Made by a program: the position numbers and the translations under genes. From Poronia punctata (taxonomy: Eukaryota; Ascomycota; Sordariomycetes; Xylariales; Xylariaceae), in contig MU401964.1 in assembly GCA_022579005.1 (NCBI GenBank), forward strand, positions 1 through 13,595: a DNA stretch of 13,595 nt. Reading direction: 5' to 3'. This document shows positions 10,837 through 13,595 of the stretch, one piece after another (the first letter of the stretch is position 1; each line of letters opens with the position of its first letter). The notes under the pieces are model-generated. The model saw only the letters and a list, made by a program, of their open reading frames with translations. It searched no databases and was not told where the DNA came from.

Positions 10837-11463
10837 CTAATTAGCCTACTTTTTAATTCTTTTAATTAAATTGCTTTATTATATTTTATAAGCTGTTTTT
10901 TTATTAACTTATTTGCTTATATTTTAGCTTATACGTTTTTTTAATTTTATAACTTAATTTTTAGCATTTGGTTTTTTTAGCATTATTATTTTATTAAGCC
11001 TTTTACTAAGCAACTGCTATTATGCTACTTTTAAAGCTTTTTTATTTTAAGTTTATATACTAATATATTTTTAATATTAAACTAAGTTAATTATTTTTAA
11101 ACTATAAAATTTTTAATTTTAACTATAATCTTGCTTAGCTAAATAATAATAAGTTAAAAGTTATAATAATGTTTAGTAACAAGCTTTACTAGCACTACGT
11201 TTCTAGCATATACCTAGATTTTTATATTTACTATTTTTGCTACTTTAGCAATATTAATTATACTTTTTATAAGCATAACTATTATAGCTATTATGCTATA
11301 TGTTTGCTATTTTTTTACTTATTAGTTTTATTAAATATTAATTTATTTTTTTAATACTTTTTACTTTACTTAGTGCAGCTTAAAATATTAAATAGTATGC
11401 TTTTTATTTTTATAACAAAACCCTTATAATTTAGCAAACTTATTAAGCTACTATTATTAAAGC

Positions 11464-11490
11464 TAAAAATAAAAATAATAATAATAAAAC
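11464..11490 (+). repeat. Microsatellite in unit C, TAAAAA x2 then TAA repeats
   Basis: Two copies of TAAAAA are followed by a short TAA run. This is the same locus as the hexanucleotide arrays in D and I, here partly changed to a trinucleotide pattern. Confidence 0.75.
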
Positions 11491-12124
11491 AAAAATGCTA
11501 CTTTACTAGGAAATACTTTTATAGCTATAAGTTAGCGTATATTTTATTTATTTAAAATAAGCTTAGCTTTTTAGTATATAGTTATTTTTTTAAAAAAGCT
11601 AATTACGTTAGTTAAAAAAAACACTATATTATTATTTATTAAAAATTAGTTTTTATTTATTACTTTTTAATTATTATTATTACTTTTTTATAATTTATAC
11701 TTATATTATTTAACTATTAATATAGTTATTAATGCTTAGCAGTTTTATATTAGTAAAAAAAAGCTTTTACTTAATAATTTTAATAATATTTTATATAAAG
11801 TCTAGTACGTTGTTTTTCTAAAAGTATTAAAATAGCTTTTTAAGTAAGTTAAATACTTATTTATGCTAGTTATGTATGTTTATTTTAAAAGCTGCTAATA
11901 AAAAGCTAAACTTTAAAAAAGCTTATAAAAAAAGCATTAAAACGTTTTTTAAAATTAGCAAAGCTTATTAAAAGATTTTTGCTTATAATATAGTTTTTAC
12001 TACTGCTGCTAGCCTTATTTATAATACTTATTAAACTACATTACTTATTTTTAATTATAGCTATTTTAATAGCATAATATATTATTTGCTTTTTTTGCTA
12101 TTTTTTAACTTTTACTTACTAAAG

Positions 12125-12416
12125 TGTAAAGGTTTAAGCAATAGGGTAGTTATAAGGTAATGTTGCTAGCAATTTTAAAAACTAAGTATATTAAATAACT
12201 TTTGTTTAGTTAGCTAAGTAAGTAACTAAACTAGCTATAAAAATTAAAAAAAATATAACTAGCAAAGCTTTAGCTTTTAGTTAGCGTAGCTTTAGCTAAT
12301 AAGTAGTTTATATATAAATAGCTTAAGAAATAGGTTTTTTAGCTAAGTACTTTATTATATTGCTTTTTTTTTTAAGTTACTAGTTTTTAGTAATTTTAAT
12401 ATTTATAAGTATATTT
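12125..12416 (+). repeat. Head module of unit D
   Basis: About 292 bp, starting TGTAAAGGTTTAAGCAATAG, with the TG intact. It differs from head C by transitions and by a changed middle near 12295-12320, where the TATATATAG box is disrupted (AGTAGTTTATATATAAATAG). It ends near 12416 with TATTTTCTAATTA. Confidence 0.87.
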
Positions 12417-13041
12417 TCTAATTAGGCTTATTTTTAATTTTTTTAATTAAATTAATTAATTATTTTTTATAAGTTCTTTTTTTATTAACTTATTAGCTTA
12501 TACCTAGCTTTATATATTTTTTTTTAATTTATAACCTTATTTTAGTATTTACTTTTTTTTAGCATTATTATTTTATTAAGCTTTTTGCTAAGCAACTGCT
12601 ATTATGCTGCTTTTAAAGCTTTTTTATTTTAAGTTTATATATTAGTATACTTTTAATATTAAAATAAGTTAGTTATTTTTAAATTATAAATTTTTTAATT
12701 TTAACTATAATTTTGCTTAACTAAATAATAATAAGCTAAAAATTATAATAATGCTTAGTAAAAAGCTTTACTAATATTATATTTTTAATATATATTTAAA
12801 TTTTTATATTTACTATTTTTGCTACTTTAGCAACGTTAATTGCGCTTTTTATAAAAAAAACTATTAAAGTTATTATATTATATATTTACTGCTTTTTTAC
12901 ATATTAGTTTGCTTAAATATATTTTTTTTAAATACTTTTTACTTTAGTTAGTATAGCTTAATAAATTATATAATATATTACTTATTTTTACGCTAAAACT
13001 AAAAATGCTTAGCAAAACTATTAAGCTACTATTATTAAAGC

Positions 13042-13071
13042 TAAAAATAAAAATAAAAATAAAAATAAAAA
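13042..13071 (+). repeat. Hexanucleotide microsatellite, TAAAAA x5
   Basis: Five perfect copies lie in the body of unit D, at the position equivalent to 11464 in C and 1598-1621 (opposite strand) in I. Confidence 0.85.
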
Positions 13072-13595
13072 TATAAATCCTATTTTATTAAATAATACTT
13101 TTATTATTATAAGTTAATATATATTTTGCTTATTTAAAGCAAGCTTAGCTTTTTAATATATAGTTATTTTTTAAAAAAAGCTAGTTATATTAGTAAAAAA
13201 AAAAAGTAATACTATGCTATTATTTATTAAAAATTTATTACTATTTATTATTTATTAACTATTATAGTTGCTTTTTTTATAGTTTATAGCTTTACTACTT
13301 ATTTGCTAATATATTTACTAATGCTTAGTAGTTTTATATTAGCAAAAAAAAGCTTTTACTTAATAACTTTAATAATATTATATATAAAGCCTAGTTTTTT
13401 GCTTTTTTTAAAGTATTAAAATAGCTTTTTAAGTAATTTAAATACTTATTTACGCTAATTATATATGCTTATTTTAAAAGCTGCTAATAAAAAGCTAAAT
13501 TTTAAAAAAGCTTATAAAAATAAAAGCATTAAAGTATTTTTTAATATTAGCAAAGCTTATTAAAAGATTTTTGCTTATAATATAGTTTTTATTAT

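Larger units (their letters stand above)
10546..12124 (+). repeat. Repeat unit C, complete direct copy
   Basis: The unit is 1579 bp from head start to the start of head D. The body (about 10837-12124) is colinear with D and, in reverse complement, with I. A stretch near 11740-12000 compared with 13329-13593 in D looks roughly 90% identical by eye, and most differences are C/T or G/A, as with GTCTAG against GCCTAG near 11801. Part of the body on the minus strand can be read as Leu/Lys/Ile-rich peptide in more than one frame, so no coding frame is supported. The A-rich strand of the body is the minus strand. If the body once coded for protein, it probably ran towards its own head. Confidence 0.88.
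12125..13595 (+). repeat. Repeat unit D, cut by the window edge
   Basis: The head starts at 12125 and the body is colinear with C to the last base. Position 13593 corresponds to about 12003 in C, so about 120 bp are missing at the right. The body is very close to the reverse complement of unit I around 12417-12510 against 2160-2250. The array probably continues, with the next head expected near 13,700 in the contig. No open frame survives. Confidence 0.87.

Noticed and set aside
10837..12124. Minus-strand protein in the unit body
   Set aside because: At least two frames give equally plausible Leu/Lys/Gln-rich reads when stops are tolerated, so none is supported.
1..13595. Open reading frames on either strand
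   Set aside because: All frames are broken by dense TAA/TAG, no start plus ribosome or codon pattern is seen, and the repeat copies do not preserve any frame.
1..13595. Mitochondrial, plastid, Plasmodium-type or other naturally AT-rich genome
   Set aside because: There are no organelle genes or RNAs, and the TpA excess, CpA/TpG loss and transition-rich differences between repeats fit RIP better. Without the rest of the genome this cannot be fully excluded.
7195..13595. CRISPR array or telomeric repeat
   Set aside because: The repeats are ~1.58 kb units, not short regularly spaced repeats, and no telomere-like motif is present.

Overview
The window is about 13.6 kb of extremely AT-rich, gene-dead DNA. 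I found no intact protein gene, tRNA or rRNA on either strand, because TAA and TAG saturate all six frames. The base context looks like fungal repeat-induced point mutation (RIP): TpA is in large excess over ApT (about 2:1 in two 60-base lines counted by hand), CpA/TpG are scarce, and repeated copies differ mainly by C/T and G/A changes. The likeliest source is an AT-rich, transposon-derived block of a filamentous ascomycete. I cannot name the species, and this assignment is inferred from the mutation pattern, not from any gene.

The clearest structure is a repeat family with a unit of about 1.58 kb. Each unit starts with a conserved head of about 290 bp (first bases TGTAAGGG, or TATAAAGG where mutated), followed by a body of about 1.28 kb. 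Heads lie at 7195 (A), 8977 (B), 10546 (C) and 12125 (D), all in the same direction, with spacings of 1782, 1569 and 1579 bp. Unit D runs off the right edge. A fifth unit (I) lies inverted at about 945-2539, and its body is colinear with those of C and D. B has a more diverged body. A has only the first ~237 bp of the head, joined to an unrelated body.

Layout: 1-945, structureless A-rich DNA; 945-2539, inverted unit I; 2540-7194, a T-rich block of about 4.65 kb with no recognisable content, flanked by two heads that point away from it; 7195-8976, head A plus a foreign, less degraded A-rich body that holds a weak trace of a transposase-like reading frame (possibly Mutator-like); 8977-13595, units B, C and D as a direct tandem array. 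The switches between A-rich and T-rich top strand fall near the junctions, as expected if oriented, formerly coding elements were inserted in different directions and then mutated.

Two points stand out. First, the surviving C bases are almost all preceded by a purine (GpC, ApC), while TpC/GpA have almost vanished, a 5' context that the usual CpA description of RIP does not cover. Second, the head-plus-body units form a tandem array with an inverted partner and an exchanged body, which suggests a modular repeat family I cannot identify.
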